Below, piece after piece: positions 22,547 to 32,564 of a DNA stretch of 64,000 nucleotides (position 1 is its first letter; each line of letters starts with the position of its first letter). A program made the translations under genes and the position numbers. The notes under the pieces are model-generated. The model was not told the origin of the DNA and made no database searches. It was given only the letters and a program-made list of their open reading frames with translations. The stretch spans positions 38,657,720 to 38,721,719 of the forward strand of contig NC_059504.1 of the NCBI RefSeq assembly GCF_914767665.1, in the 5' to 3' direction. This stretch comes from Harmonia axyridis (Eukaryota; Arthropoda; Insecta; Coleoptera; Coccinellidae).

Positions 22547-22764
22547 CTGCACATGTGCAGTTCAATTTATGTAACAAAAAAATCCTACTTCCTGCTAATG
22601 AAAAATAAGTGTATAAATATATTCTTAGTACGAGTTATAAATTCAGTGTTGTTTTTAATCTTACCCTGATTATTATTTATATTTATATATTTGTGAGTTC
22701 TTCTTTGTGCTTGAGACAATGTCCTCTAATAATCAGAGTTCCGACATGCTCACAATGCGAATTG
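22547..22764 (+). other. Half B: duplicated promoter and first exon without its own second exon (unit 1)
   Basis: This stretch is homologous to the promoter and exon 1 of gene A. It has a palindrome CTGCACATGTGCAG (22547-22560), TATA box TATAAATA (22612) and initiator TCAGT (22643-22647, 33 bases on). ATG 22719 begins a 46-base exon (MSSNNQSSDMLTMRI plus one base) ending in donor G|GTGAAT. Exon 1B matches 1A at 38 of 46 bases; six of the eight differences change the amino acid. No acceptor-plus-reading-frame follows before the MITE at 22835. It ends in the same phase as exon 1A, so it could splice to exon 2 of the next unit. Other copies of ATG 1B: 31525, 35284, 39043, 42800, 46559, 50319, 54079, 57837, 61598. 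Confidence 0.65.
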
Positions 22765-23155
22765 GTGAATACCTATTTCTATGTCGTTATCAATCTGTAT
22801 TTCAATTATTCCTAAACATATAATACTCATATATACAGGCTCCTGCAATAGTGTGTTAGGCTTCGATAGTTGCCAAACCAGATGTTTTAGAAATTTAGTT
22901 GAAAAGCATCTCCTGTGTACTTTCGATTCTGTATCTCTGGAAATTATTTTCTGATATACAGGGTGTTACAATTACATAGATATTTTTCTATGTAATTGTT
23001 GATTTATTTGGAAATGAACATATATTTATGTATTTATTTTTAATTTTGCATCTCTGGAAATTATTTTCTAATATACAGGGTGTTCCAAAAAAAAATATTC
23101 AGCAAAAAAAAATGATTATTCAATAAATGAATAAACATCCTAATCATCAACAATC

Positions 23156-24249
23156 ATGGCGCCACGAAGCAATAACAGTGTTGAAATAAAGTGTAATAAA
23201 TGCCTCAAAGAAGTGAAAATTTTTATCTCGTGTTCAAAATGCAATAGGTCATATCATCCTAGTTGTGTCCTGAAAATTTGTGGGATATATGTGGATGAAG
23301 ACGGAGAAGTAATATGTTGTAAAAATATAACCTCAAAAAAATACCAATGCCAAGAAAAAGATCTTGAAATTCAGAATCTCAAAGGCCAGTGCGATATGAA
23401 AAACTTGGAAATACAGAAACTAAAAAGTCGTCTTTCCGATTTAAATGAATTATGCTTCGAACAATCTATGGGGCCTCAGCAAGCAACAGTGCTTAACGAA
23501 GACTTGGAGCATTTGGGGGATGATGTTGCTGTGAATGCCATTACTCACACCAGAGACACTGAGGGACTGAGGTAAATTATTTGAATAAATTATTAGATGA
23601 GAAATCCTGTTTAATAATAGAGTTGCATGACAAAATTGATATATTAAAAAAGCACATAAACCTCCTTGAAAAGATAGAGAAGATTTACCCGACAGAGCCA
23701 TCTACGAGAATGGTGCCGGATGAATTAGTCGCGTCTGTGGAGGAAACTGTAGTGACTGATGATTTCATTCCTGTCATCACGAAGAAATCTGCAATGTCCA
23801 TTTCCAAAGATAATGGAAATATATCAGATAGCGGTACAAAGAGCAAGACAGAAAACTTTCTAACGAATTTCGTTTCCAATAAAAAAGGTAGAAGATCGCA
23901 AAAAAATAAGTTGAATCGAGGAAATCATGAAACGAAAAAGGACTTGATGGTGACTGGGGCTGGTGCTGTTTCGTCAGATTTTATGGGTGCACCCAGACGT
24001 GCTTGGATGTATGTGGGACGTGTAAACGTAAATGTAAAAGAGTCGCAAATAGAAAATCATTTAAAAGGAAAGTTTCCAGGGGAAGACTTTTCCGTTGAGA
24101 GGCTGACAAAGCGTGATGCAGCGCATAGCGCGTCCTTCAAAATTGGCGCAAGTTTATCACTCGTAGAGGATCTCTATAAGCCTCAAAATTGGCCTACGGG
24201 TGTGGTAGTAAAGCGTTTTCGTTTCTTTCAAAGTTCAACCAACCAATAA
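23156..24249 (+). pseudogene. Retrotransposon ORF1 with PHD-like finger, frame-broken
   Basis: The first frame (23156-23575) has a PHD-type zinc finger (CNKCLKEVKIFISCSKCNRS, then YHPSC) and a start of coiled coil. The second frame (about 23572-24249) continues the coiled coil, then a basic linker, and ends in an RRM-like nucleic-acid-binding region (AWMYVGRVNVNVKESQIENH). The break coincides with an 8-bp tandem duplication, ACTGAGGG/ACTGAGGT at 23558-23573, which shifts the frame and brings in the stop at 23573. ORF1 proteins bind element RNA, so this copy may depend on others for mobility. Confidence 0.8.
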
Positions 24250-24262
24250 TCTAGAGGGAAAT

Positions 24263-27049
24263 GTGAGAAAAATAAAAAAATCCAAAAAATTTCGATATGA
24301 CGCACTATTGAATATAAATGTGCAGAGCTTGGGTAACAAACTGGAGTTAATTGAGAAGGTTTTGAACACTGATAATTACAAAGTGGCATGCATCACCGAA
24401 CATTGGATGAATACCAGTCAGATTAATGCTTTAAACATTTTAAATTTCGAGGTGGCTAGTGCCTTTGCTCGTAGTACATTCATCCACGGAGGTTGCGTAA
24501 TACTGGTACGGAGTGATTGCCAGTTCGAACCAGTGGAATCTATAAATGATTTATCGGTTGAAAAACACATTGAAATGTGCGCAACCTTCGAAAAGTCCAC
24601 TAAAACATATTATTTCTGTGTCTATAGATCCCCTCAAGGAAATTTCGAAATATTTGCCGATCGGCTGGATGAAGCCCTTAATATAATTGCCAGTACACCA
24701 TTTGAAAGTAAAGTACTGATAGCTGGCGATTTCAATATAATCTTCAATGAAATAAACAGTGAGACACGAAAAGTGAAAGAAATATTAAACTCGTATGGTA
24801 TGCATGTCATTTTTGATCAGGCATCCCGTGTTACACAGACATCGAGAAATTGCATCGATAATGTTTTCACGAATCTAAATCGTTCTTCCTATAAAACAGC
24901 CACAGTTAATTATCACTTGTCGGATCATCTGGCCCAGAGACTGGATATACAGCAAGCGAACATCCCTGTGAAACAGAGATATAAGATGGTGCGCATTATG
25001 AATGAGAAAAATACAAACCTTTTTCGTGAACAGCTACGGAACATAGATTGGAGTTCTCTTCGTGTTAGCTCAGCCCAAACTTCCTTCAGAGATTTCCACC
25101 GGATTGTGATACATTCTTTCAATCAATGCTTCCCTGAAAGAAAAAAGAAGATAGTTAATCCTTTGAAGAAAAAATGCTGGGAAAATCCAGAAATGGTAAA
25201 CATCAAAAATAAACTTGATGCAGCACACACAATCTATGAGGTAAAAAGAGATGAATGTTCAAAAAAACTGTACATGGGATTAAAACATCAATTCAGGCAG
25301 CTCTTGGATGTTCATATCAGAAATGAAAACTCTAGATACTTGAATGAGGCGGAAAATAAAAATCGTGCAGTGTGGCAGATTATGAACTCAACAATAAAAT
25401 CAAACGCAGGGAAAGTATACCCCCCCACACTATCGGAAGAAACTTTTAACCGGTATTTTTCAACAATTGCTGAAAAATTAACCGGAAAAAACACAAACCC
25501 TGAGTCGAGTGAGAGACTATTGAAGAATAGAAAGGTTGAATCTTCTCGATCATTTTTTTTGAGCCCCACAACCCCAGAGGAAGTTAAAAAGGTCATATTA
25601 GAAATGAAAAACAAAGGTTCGCAGGATGTCTATGGCTTCTCAGTGAAATTGCTGAGGGAAGTTGTCGACTGTTTGGTGGTGCCAATCTCTGACCTCATGA
25701 ACGATTGTTTTCAGCGAGGATATTTTCCAGATGAACTGAAAATTGCAAGGGTAATACCTGTGCATAAGGCGGGCAGTCGGGAAAATTACGAGAACTACAG
25801 GCCAATATCGATCCTGCCAGTTATGTCAAAAATCTTTGAGACGCTTCTCAAAACAAGATTGGTCTCGTTTCTGGAAAAAAATTCGTTGCTCTCCATCTCA
25901 CAGTATGGTTTTAGAGAAGGTAGGTCCACCATATCGGCATTGGTTCACCTTGTCGAGTTCATTATAAAGGCGCTGGATGATGGGGATGAAGTTATGCTAA
26001 CCTGCATGGATCTTAGTAAGGCGTTCGATTGTGTCAACCACGATATGCTTTTACGTAAGCTGGAGTATATCGGTGTGAGGGGTCCAGCATTGGATTTGTT
26101 GAGGTCGTATCTGAGGGATCGGTGCCAGGTGGTGGATGTGGATGGTAAGAGGTCTTCCAAAGTTAAAATTGCTGCAGGAGTTCCCCAGGGATCAGTGCTT
26201 GGGCCCATTCTATTCCTCATATTTATCGATGACCTGACAAGTAACGTTGCTGCAGACGATGAGACTATTTTTGCTGATGACACGTCGTTTTTGAACAGAG
26301 CAAAAGACAGAAATTTACTGCTAAACAAATCACATGGAACGATTAAAAGTGCTATCGAATGGTTCCATTCAAATGACATGAAAGTAAATGAAGAGAAAAC
26401 CCAGGAGATGGTAGTGAGTACAAAACTTCATGAAACGAAAACTATTTTATTGCTCGGGGTTTCAATCAGCGCAAATTTGACATGGATGAAACAAGCTAAT
26501 GAGTTATGCAGCAAACTATCCTCAGCATTATTCGCCATACGACGAATAAAAAATATATTAACAGAAAAGGAAGCGTTACTCACATATCACACACACTTTC
26601 ACAGTAGGATGATCTACGGCATAATCCTATGGGGTGCATCTCCTGAAGCAAATAGAGTGTTCCTGAAACAAAAACAGGCATTGAGGTTGATGGCGGGAGT
26701 AAGCCAAATCTCAAGCTGTAGACCTCTTTTCAGGAAATATGGTGTGCTTACCTTGTCATCCTGTTATATCTTAGAGTGCCTACTATATGTACACAAAAAT
26801 CGGGACACTTTCCAGAGACATTCGGCGGTTCACGACCATAACACCAGGTTCGGAGGCAACCTTATAACCCCAAGGCATAGATTGACTAAAACCCAAAACA
26901 CGCACATCTTCAATGGTACGAGATTTTACAACAGACTTCCCCAGCGGCTAACATCGCTGCATGACATAACATTCAAGCGTCAAGTCAAAGCGATTCTCAT
27001 CGAGGGTGCATTCTATTCCATGGAGGAATTTATGTCATACCAGTTCTAG
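24263..27049 (+). CDS. Retrotransposon ORF2: AP-like endonuclease and reverse transcriptase
   Basis: It has 928 uninterrupted codons. The apurinic-like endonuclease comes first (LLNINVQSL at about 15, ITEHWM, GDFN at about 154-157, SDH at about 219). The reverse transcriptase follows: NYRPISILP at about 510, DLSKAFDCV at about 582, GVPQGSVLGP, and the catalytic FADD box at about 669, with Phe in place of the common Tyr. A C-terminal region with MIYGIILWGA follows. The frame is open upstream of GTG 24263 and overlaps the end of ORF1, so translation may start by reinitiation or frameshift; the exact start is unknown. Many small minus-strand frames here are shadows. Confidence 0.93.
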   Translation: MRKIKKSKKFRYDALLNINVQSLGNKLELIEKVLNTDNYKVACITEHWMNTSQINALNILNFEVASAFARSTFIHGGCVILVRSDCQFEPVESINDLSVEKHIEMCATFEKSTKTYYFCVYRSPQGNFEIFADRLDEALNIIASTPFESKVLIAGDFNIIFNEINSETRKVKEILNSYGMHVIFDQASRVTQTSRNCIDNVFTNLNRSSYKTATVNYHLSDHLAQRLDIQQANIPVKQRYKMVRIMNEKNTNLFREQLRNIDWSSLRVSSAQTSFRDFHRIVIHSFNQCFPERKKKIVNPLKKKCWENPEMVNIKNKLDAAHTIYEVKRDECSKKLYMGLKHQFRQLLDVHIRNENSRYLNEAENKNRAVWQIMNSTIKSNAGKVYPPTLSEETFNRYFSTIAEKLTGKNTNPESSERLLKNRKVESSRSFFLSPTTPEEVKKVILEMKNKGSQDVYGFSVKLLREVVDCLVVPISDLMNDCFQRGYFPDELKIARVIPVHKAGSRENYENYRPISILPVMSKIFETLLKTRLVSFLEKNSLLSISQYGFREGRSTISALVHLVEFIIKALDDGDEVMLTCMDLSKAFDCVNHDMLLRKLEYIGVRGPALDLLRSYLRDRCQVVDVDGKRSSKVKIAAGVPQGSVLGPILFLIFIDDLTSNVAADDETIFADDTSFLNRAKDRNLLLNKSHGTIKSAIEWFHSNDMKVNEEKTQEMVVSTKLHETKTILLLGVSISANLTWMKQANELCSKLSSALFAIRRIKNILTEKEALLTYHTHFHSRMIYGIILWGASPEANRVFLKQKQALRLMAGVSQISSCRPLFRKYGVLTLSSCYILECLLYVHKNRDTFQRHSAVHDHNTRFGGNLITPRHRLTKTQNTHIFNGTRFYNRLPQRLTSLHDITFKRQVKAILIEGAFYSMEEFMSYQF

Positions 27050-28575
27050 TCAGTATTACATCGTATTTTATCTAATTTATTTTGTACATTGTGTGTATAT
27101 TTTTATATATCTCTGTGTTTTTAGTTTGTCCAATATGTTAAAGTATTGTTTTTTATTAATTTGTATATTTTTAGAATTGACATCATTTAGTATTCCACAT
27201 TTATGGAAGATTTTTCTTGAAATATGTATTAATATTTCTTGATTGTTGACATTCCCTGTAAAATTTTGAGGGTGACGAATAAATTTGAATTTGAATTTGA
27301 ATGAATAAACATCCTAATGCTTTTCAACTAAATTCCTAAAACGTCTGGTTTGGCAGCTATGGTAGCCTAACGCACTATTGCAGGACCCTGTATAATATTC
27401 TCTTCCCTTTGAATTAAATTTTCATATGTGAAATTCAATCGGCTGTGATTCGTGAAATTCAATCGGATGTGATTAGTGAAATTCGAGCGATACAAGTTTA
27501 AAATAAAATTGTCATTTCTATTGATGAAGGCATTTAATAACTTGTATATTGCGTGAAAGAATTATTGAAAATAAAAAAAAAACAAATAAATTTTTCGAGT
27601 ATACTTCAAATTGATTATATAGAACGAAATATATGAGGAAGGACTACTACAATTCAGAACATTAATGAAAAAATTAAGTATAAATCAAAACATTATGCCA
27701 ATTTGACGTGATAATATCCTACCAAATTTCTACCCAACCTGAGACGTATATGTAGTTCATTTGGACGGCACACCTCAAGAAAAGCATTAAAATTACGTAA
27801 GAACAATAAGGAAGATGAAATTTATTTTGTATATGTATATTGTAGGTTTATATTCCTGTATTGAAATATAGAATTTAAAAATGAAACTTTCAATTAATTG
27901 GAAGAAACTCAAATGAGGAGATTGCAGACTAGCAGTAAATTATGTCTCCCTTGAATAATTCAATTTTCATATTGTGAAATTTAATAGTATGTGAATAATG
28001 GAATTTTTATATTCGAACAAGCCCTAGGCTTAAATTAAGACGAAGAAGAAGAAGAACAAAGATACAAATTAACAATAGAATTGTCATCCATATTGCTGAA
28101 AGCATAGAATATCTTGTATATAATGATTTTTAAAATTATTATCATATGTATAGCATTATTATGACCGAACTAGTTACCAACATTTGACTTGTCTTCCTTT
28201 TAATTCAATTTTTGATATCAATGATATTCTCTTTCAACTTTAATTCACAGGTATACCAGGTGATTTTTCTGAATTGAATCAGTCGAAAAACTCATGGAAA
28301 AATGTTACGATAAAAAATTTATGGTTTCGAAGGGGAAATCCACTTATGCTTTAATTTCCTTCATTTCTCTCACCCTTGAGGGGGGGGAAGAGGGGCAAAC
28401 TTTAATATAACATGCGCAGTACAATTTTTGAAACAAAACAATCCTACTTTCTCTTAATGAGAAATAAATGGATATACATTCTCCATAATGGTTAGAAATT
28501 CAGTGTTGTTTGTAATCTTGCCCTGACTAGTGTTATTATTTATATATTTGTTGAATCTTCTTTGTGCTTGAGACA

Positions 28576-29679
28576 ATGTCGTTTAATAACCAGAGTTCCG
28601 ACATGATCCCAATACAAGTTGGTAAGTACTGTTATATGGATCGTCTATATTGTTTTATATTTTCGAATAGATTATTCAATTTGAAATTTGATATTATGAT
28701 CCAATAATAAAAAAATAAATTATGACTTTTCAAAATATCACTGAATTTTCTTAGGAGTTTTTCAGGGTTCAAAATATTTATTTTAGAAAAAAAAAATTTA
28801 ATCAAGAATGACAAATTGAAAATGAAACGTTTTACTCTAATACCTAATTAAATCTTAAATTTCTTATCTATAATTCTTCAACCTTCTAACAAACTTCAAA
28901 TTTTTGCGGACACTTGTCCGCAAATAATTCGATTAAATGTTTCAAAGAAATGTCTTATTTTGACCTGAAAAATGCGCCTCTGAGATCTTGACATATTTTC
29001 AAACACCATGTATTATGATTTTTGAATTAATTATTATCATATTTATTTGAGATTTTATGCAATGAATTGATCTTGGCATGAAAGTATTAGTCATTTTCGA
29101 TTTCTACGGAAGTTATGAAATATTATCCTCAATTTTATTATTTTCCCGATTTTTATGAGATATTTAAAAAAATAGAGTAATAATCTTACTTTATTAGAAA
29201 ATTATATCATCTAGATTTGAAACATGATTTTTATTGCAGAATATGCAGAATATAAACGGAAGAAAGAATATTTGAAGAGAATAGTGAGACTCACGACATC
29301 AAAGATGCAGGATGACGAAAGTGATGTGGAGAGCGGCTCAATGAGCTACAGAATCCATTACAAAATCTACATAGAGGCTCTGGAGCAATTATTAGGCAAG
29401 GAAGTAGTTGAGAGAAAAATAAAAGATAAGGAGGAAAGAGAAAAGAGAGAGAAAGAAGAAAAGAAAATTGAAGAAAGAACCTGGACCGAAAAGTTAGCAA
29501 TTTTCAAAGCTATGAACAGAGCTTCTTGCTATAAGCAACTCTTGGATCAAGTAATTATCGGACAAGAAAGTATAAAAGATGCAAATTTGTTAATGGCGAA
29601 CCTCTGTAGCCAGGACAAACAAAGAAATACACATAGACATTTAGAATTCACTCCTACTGTACCAAAAAGGGCTTTGTAA
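28576..29679 (+). CDS. Array gene A, copy 2
   Basis: Exons 28576-28621 and 29240-29679. By eye the coding sequence is the same as copy 1. Confidence 0.75.
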
Positions 29680-30132
29680 ACTGATGGTTGTTAAAATATG
29701 AATAGATAGAACCAAATATGTTGAATCAAAAAATATACCAAAGAAATATTAAAAACAATTTCTCATTCTGGAGTTTTAGCATTTATTTTCAATACTCCAT
29801 TAAATTTATCAGAAAAAATTATAGGGTTCTAATTCAAATTATTATCTGAGATGATCTGAAAATATGTAAATATATTGTATATAGTTCTGTATTAAAATAA
29901 AAAAATATAAAAAATAAAGCTTTTTAAATTATTCGAAATGAACTCAACTGGTAAGATTGCGGACTAACAGGTCATTAAAAATAAAGAAAATCTTCCCTTT
30001 GAATCATTCAATTTTCATTTTGTGAAATTCAATCGGATGTGATTAGTGGAATTCTTATCTTATCTATATGAGAAAAGTTACAAAATTATAATAGAATTTT
30101 CATCCCCATTAATGAAGGCAATGAATATCTTG

Positions 30133-31020
30133 ACTACTGTCAAGAAGTTGTCATATTTTCTTTGTATTTTTGTAACGTTTTTTCAATAGAATACAATCAG
30201 TATAAATCTACGGGAGATGATTACCCAATATAAGGGGCCTGTAGCGATCCTGGTATACCTGAGGATTCGAAAAATCATCACTTGGAGAATCGGTCCTGGT
30301 TGAATAAACCCTCCCGATTTTGGAGCAGATTTGGTACCATTCACTTGAATATTGAAGGGATTTCTAAGAACAGGAGTGATTTATTTTATCGACATTGGTC
30401 ATAGACAATGACGTGGCGGTCATTCTTCTTCAAGAAAATTTTTCTGAACAACAACTCCGTGAAAGAGGATTTTTAGCAGGTTATGTATTGATACATTTCC
30501 TATTGAGTTCTGTTTGTTCTTTGGCTTATTATGTTGGAAAATCATTAGTTAGGTTTTGGCCTATAAATTTCGATTTGATTCTTTCTTATCCTTCAATTCA
30601 TTGTGGTGATGTCAATTGTCACCATTCAATGTTTTATAAGATGGAACTTATAACATTTATTGCTCCTCTCTGGTTCTTTTCTTTTTTGTTTTCAGATTTG
30701 ATTACAATATATATGCGTTGTCAACTTCTGGTGAAGAGGAAGGATGAAAGGATTTTATTTGAATGAAGAAGAAGCCCTTCAATATAAATGTGTCAGCTTA
30801 TTTTGTAAACAAACACATAAACCAATCACCACACCTATACGGGGAGACAGAGTTTTTGCTGAGGTTTTTATCTGTTCTCTTGTATCATACGTTGAAATGT
30901 ATGATGCCCCGTTAATACATTTCCTCTGCTAATACTGAGATTCATAGACACATATGCTTCATTGTTTGAATCAAATAATTTGTATTGCTCTTTCTCAAAA
31001 GAATATATATATATATATAT
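30133..31020 (+). mobile_element. Internally deleted non-LTR retrotransposon inside unit 2
   Basis: It replaces 16 bases (TTTGTAGTACCTCCTT) found at this place in the other units, and no target duplication is seen. The 5' half keeps decayed endonuclease pieces (LNIEGISKNRSDLFYRHW, VAVILLQENFSEQQLRERGF, SIHCGDVNCHHSM) in shifting frames. The reverse transcriptase is absent. The 3' part (about 30760-31020) is a 3' UTR with an (AT)n tail, nearly the same as the one at 16983-17220. Open frames 30395-30766 and 30744-30932 are pieces of this element, not host genes. Confidence 0.8.
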
Positions 31021-32564
31021 AAAAGATTATTCCATAAGAAAATCATTTACTGATGTAGAGAAAATTCATATCTATGAGAAAAATTCATATTTTCTTTATT
31101 CGTGAAATATATCAATGTTGTGCAAAAAAATTATCAAATGATATTAGATTCAAGCATGTTGTGTCACTCATATAGAAATTGCATGTAGTTATATTTCTGT
31201 TTCTACTCTGCATCTATATTTTCAGGTTAATAATAACTTTTTCCGAAAGAGAGAAATTCGTATTTTAAAATTTTTCAACAAATATTATGTAACACAGCTG
31301 AATTTACCTTTTTTTTTCAACGCAATTTTCAAATATAATTATTTGAATCAACCTGCACATGTGCAGTTCAATTTATGTAACAAAAAAATCCTACTTCCTG
31401 CTAATGAAAAATAAGTGTATAAATATATTCTTAGTACGAGTTATAAATTCAGTGTTGTTTTTAATCTTACCCTGATTATTATTTATATTTATATATTTGT
31501 GAGTTCTTCTTTGTGCTTGAGACAATGTCCTCTAATAATCAGAGTTCCGACATGCTCACAATGCGAATTGGTGAATACCTATTTCTATGTCGTTATCAAT
31601 CTGTATTTCAATTATTCCTAAACATATAATACTCATATATACAGGCTCCTGCAATAGTGTGTTAGGCTTCCATAGTTGCCAAACCAGATGTTTTAGAAAT
31701 TTAGTTGAAAAGCATCTCCTGTGTACTTTCGATTCTGCATCTCTGGAAATTATTTTCTGATATACAGGGTGTTACAATTACATAGATATTTTTCTATGTA
31801 ATTGTTGATTTATTTGGAAATGAACATATATTTATGTATTTATTTTTAATTTTGCATCTCTGGAAATTATTTTCTAATATACAGGGTGTTCCAAAAAAAA
31901 ATATTCAGCAAAAAAAAATGATTATTCAATAAATGAATAAACATCCTAATGCTTTTCAACTAAATTCCTAAAACGTCTGGTTTGGCAGCTATGGTAGCCT
32001 AACGCACTATTGCAGGACCCTGTATAATATTCTCTTCCCTTTGAATTAAATTTTCATATGTGAAATTCAATCGGCTGTGATTCGTGAAATTCAATCGGAT
32101 GTGATTAGTGAAATTCGAGCGATACAAGTTCAAAATAAAATTGTCATTTCTATTGATGAAGGCATTTAATAACTTGTATATTGCGTGAAAGAATTATTGA
32201 AAATAAAAAAAAAACAAATAAATTTTTCGAGTATACTTCAAATTGATTATATAGAACGAAATATATGAGGAAGGACTACTACAATTCAGAACATTAATGA
32301 AAAAATTAAGTATAAATCAAAACATTATGCCAATTTGACGTGATAATATCCTACCAAATTTTTACCCAACCTGAGACGTATATGTAGTTCATTTGGACGG
32401 CACACCTCAAGAAAAGCATTAAAATTACGTAAGAACAATAAGGAAGATGAAATTTATTTTGTATATGTATATTGTAGGTTTATATTCCTGTATTGAAATA
32501 TAGAATTTAAAAATGAAACTTTCAATTAATTGGAAGAAACTCAAATGAGGTGATTGCAGACTAG

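Larger units (their letters stand above)
23145..27300 (+). mobile_element. Non-LTR retrotransposon, jockey/CR1-like, nearly full length
   Basis: It lies between two perfect 18-bp target duplications, ATGAATAAACATCCTAAT (23127-23144 and 27301-27318), and ends in a (TTTGAA)n tail. Only 11 bases precede the ORF1 ATG, so most of the 5' UTR is missing or very short. It carries ORF1 (frame-broken) and ORF2 (open). The perfect duplication, the open ORF2 and its absence from every other unit in the window point to a recent insertion after the array formed. Confidence 0.92.
22835..27391. mobile_element. 383-bp MITE (unit 1 copy, split by a retrotransposon)
   Basis: Terminal inverted repeats start ACAGGCTCCTGCAATAGTG and end CACTATTGCAGGACCCTGT, extending about 75 bp inward, within AT-rich flanks. 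Inside are a hairpin (ACAATTACATAGA facing TCTATGTAATTGT) and repeated TATACAGGGTGTT motifs. No coding capacity. Intact copies: 31641-32023, 35400-35782, 39159-39540, 42916-43298, 46675-47057, 50435-50817, 54195-54577, 57953-58335, 61714-62096. It sits in the same place in all units, so it was there before amplification. It is related to the element at 2328-3082. Confidence 0.85.
20002..27932 (+). repeat. Tandem array unit 1 (edge unit, enlarged by a retrotransposon)
   Basis: Unit limits are set at the CAGTAAA that precedes TATGTC(T/C)CCCTTG. Without the 4,156-bp retrotransposon and its duplicated target, this unit is about 3.76 kb like the others. Its first few hundred bases are the most diverged of any unit (CGAACGAG for CGAACAAG; TTTTGAAGG for TTTCGAAGG), as expected at the end of an array. 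Direction: gene A, then half B, then MITE. Confidence 0.9.
27933..32564 (+). repeat. Tandem array unit 2 (enlarged by an 888-bp insertion)
   Basis: 4,632 bp; without the insertion at 30133-31020 it would be about 3.76 kb. From here to the right edge all units have the CGAACAAG version of the 5' segment. Confidence 0.93.

Noticed and set aside
22609..22815. 68-codon plus-strand hydrophobic frame in every unit
   Set aside because: It runs from the TATA box of half B through exon 1B in another frame and past the donor; the promoter plus short-exon reading explains the homology to gene A better.
25945..26379. 144-codon minus-strand frame and similar ones in the retrotransposon
   Set aside because: They are antisense to the reverse transcriptase of ORF2.
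30395..30766. 123-codon frame in unit 2 as a host membrane protein
   Set aside because: It is part of a decayed retrotransposon endonuclease (LLQENFSEQQLRERGF, CGDVNCHHSM) and is absent from the other units.
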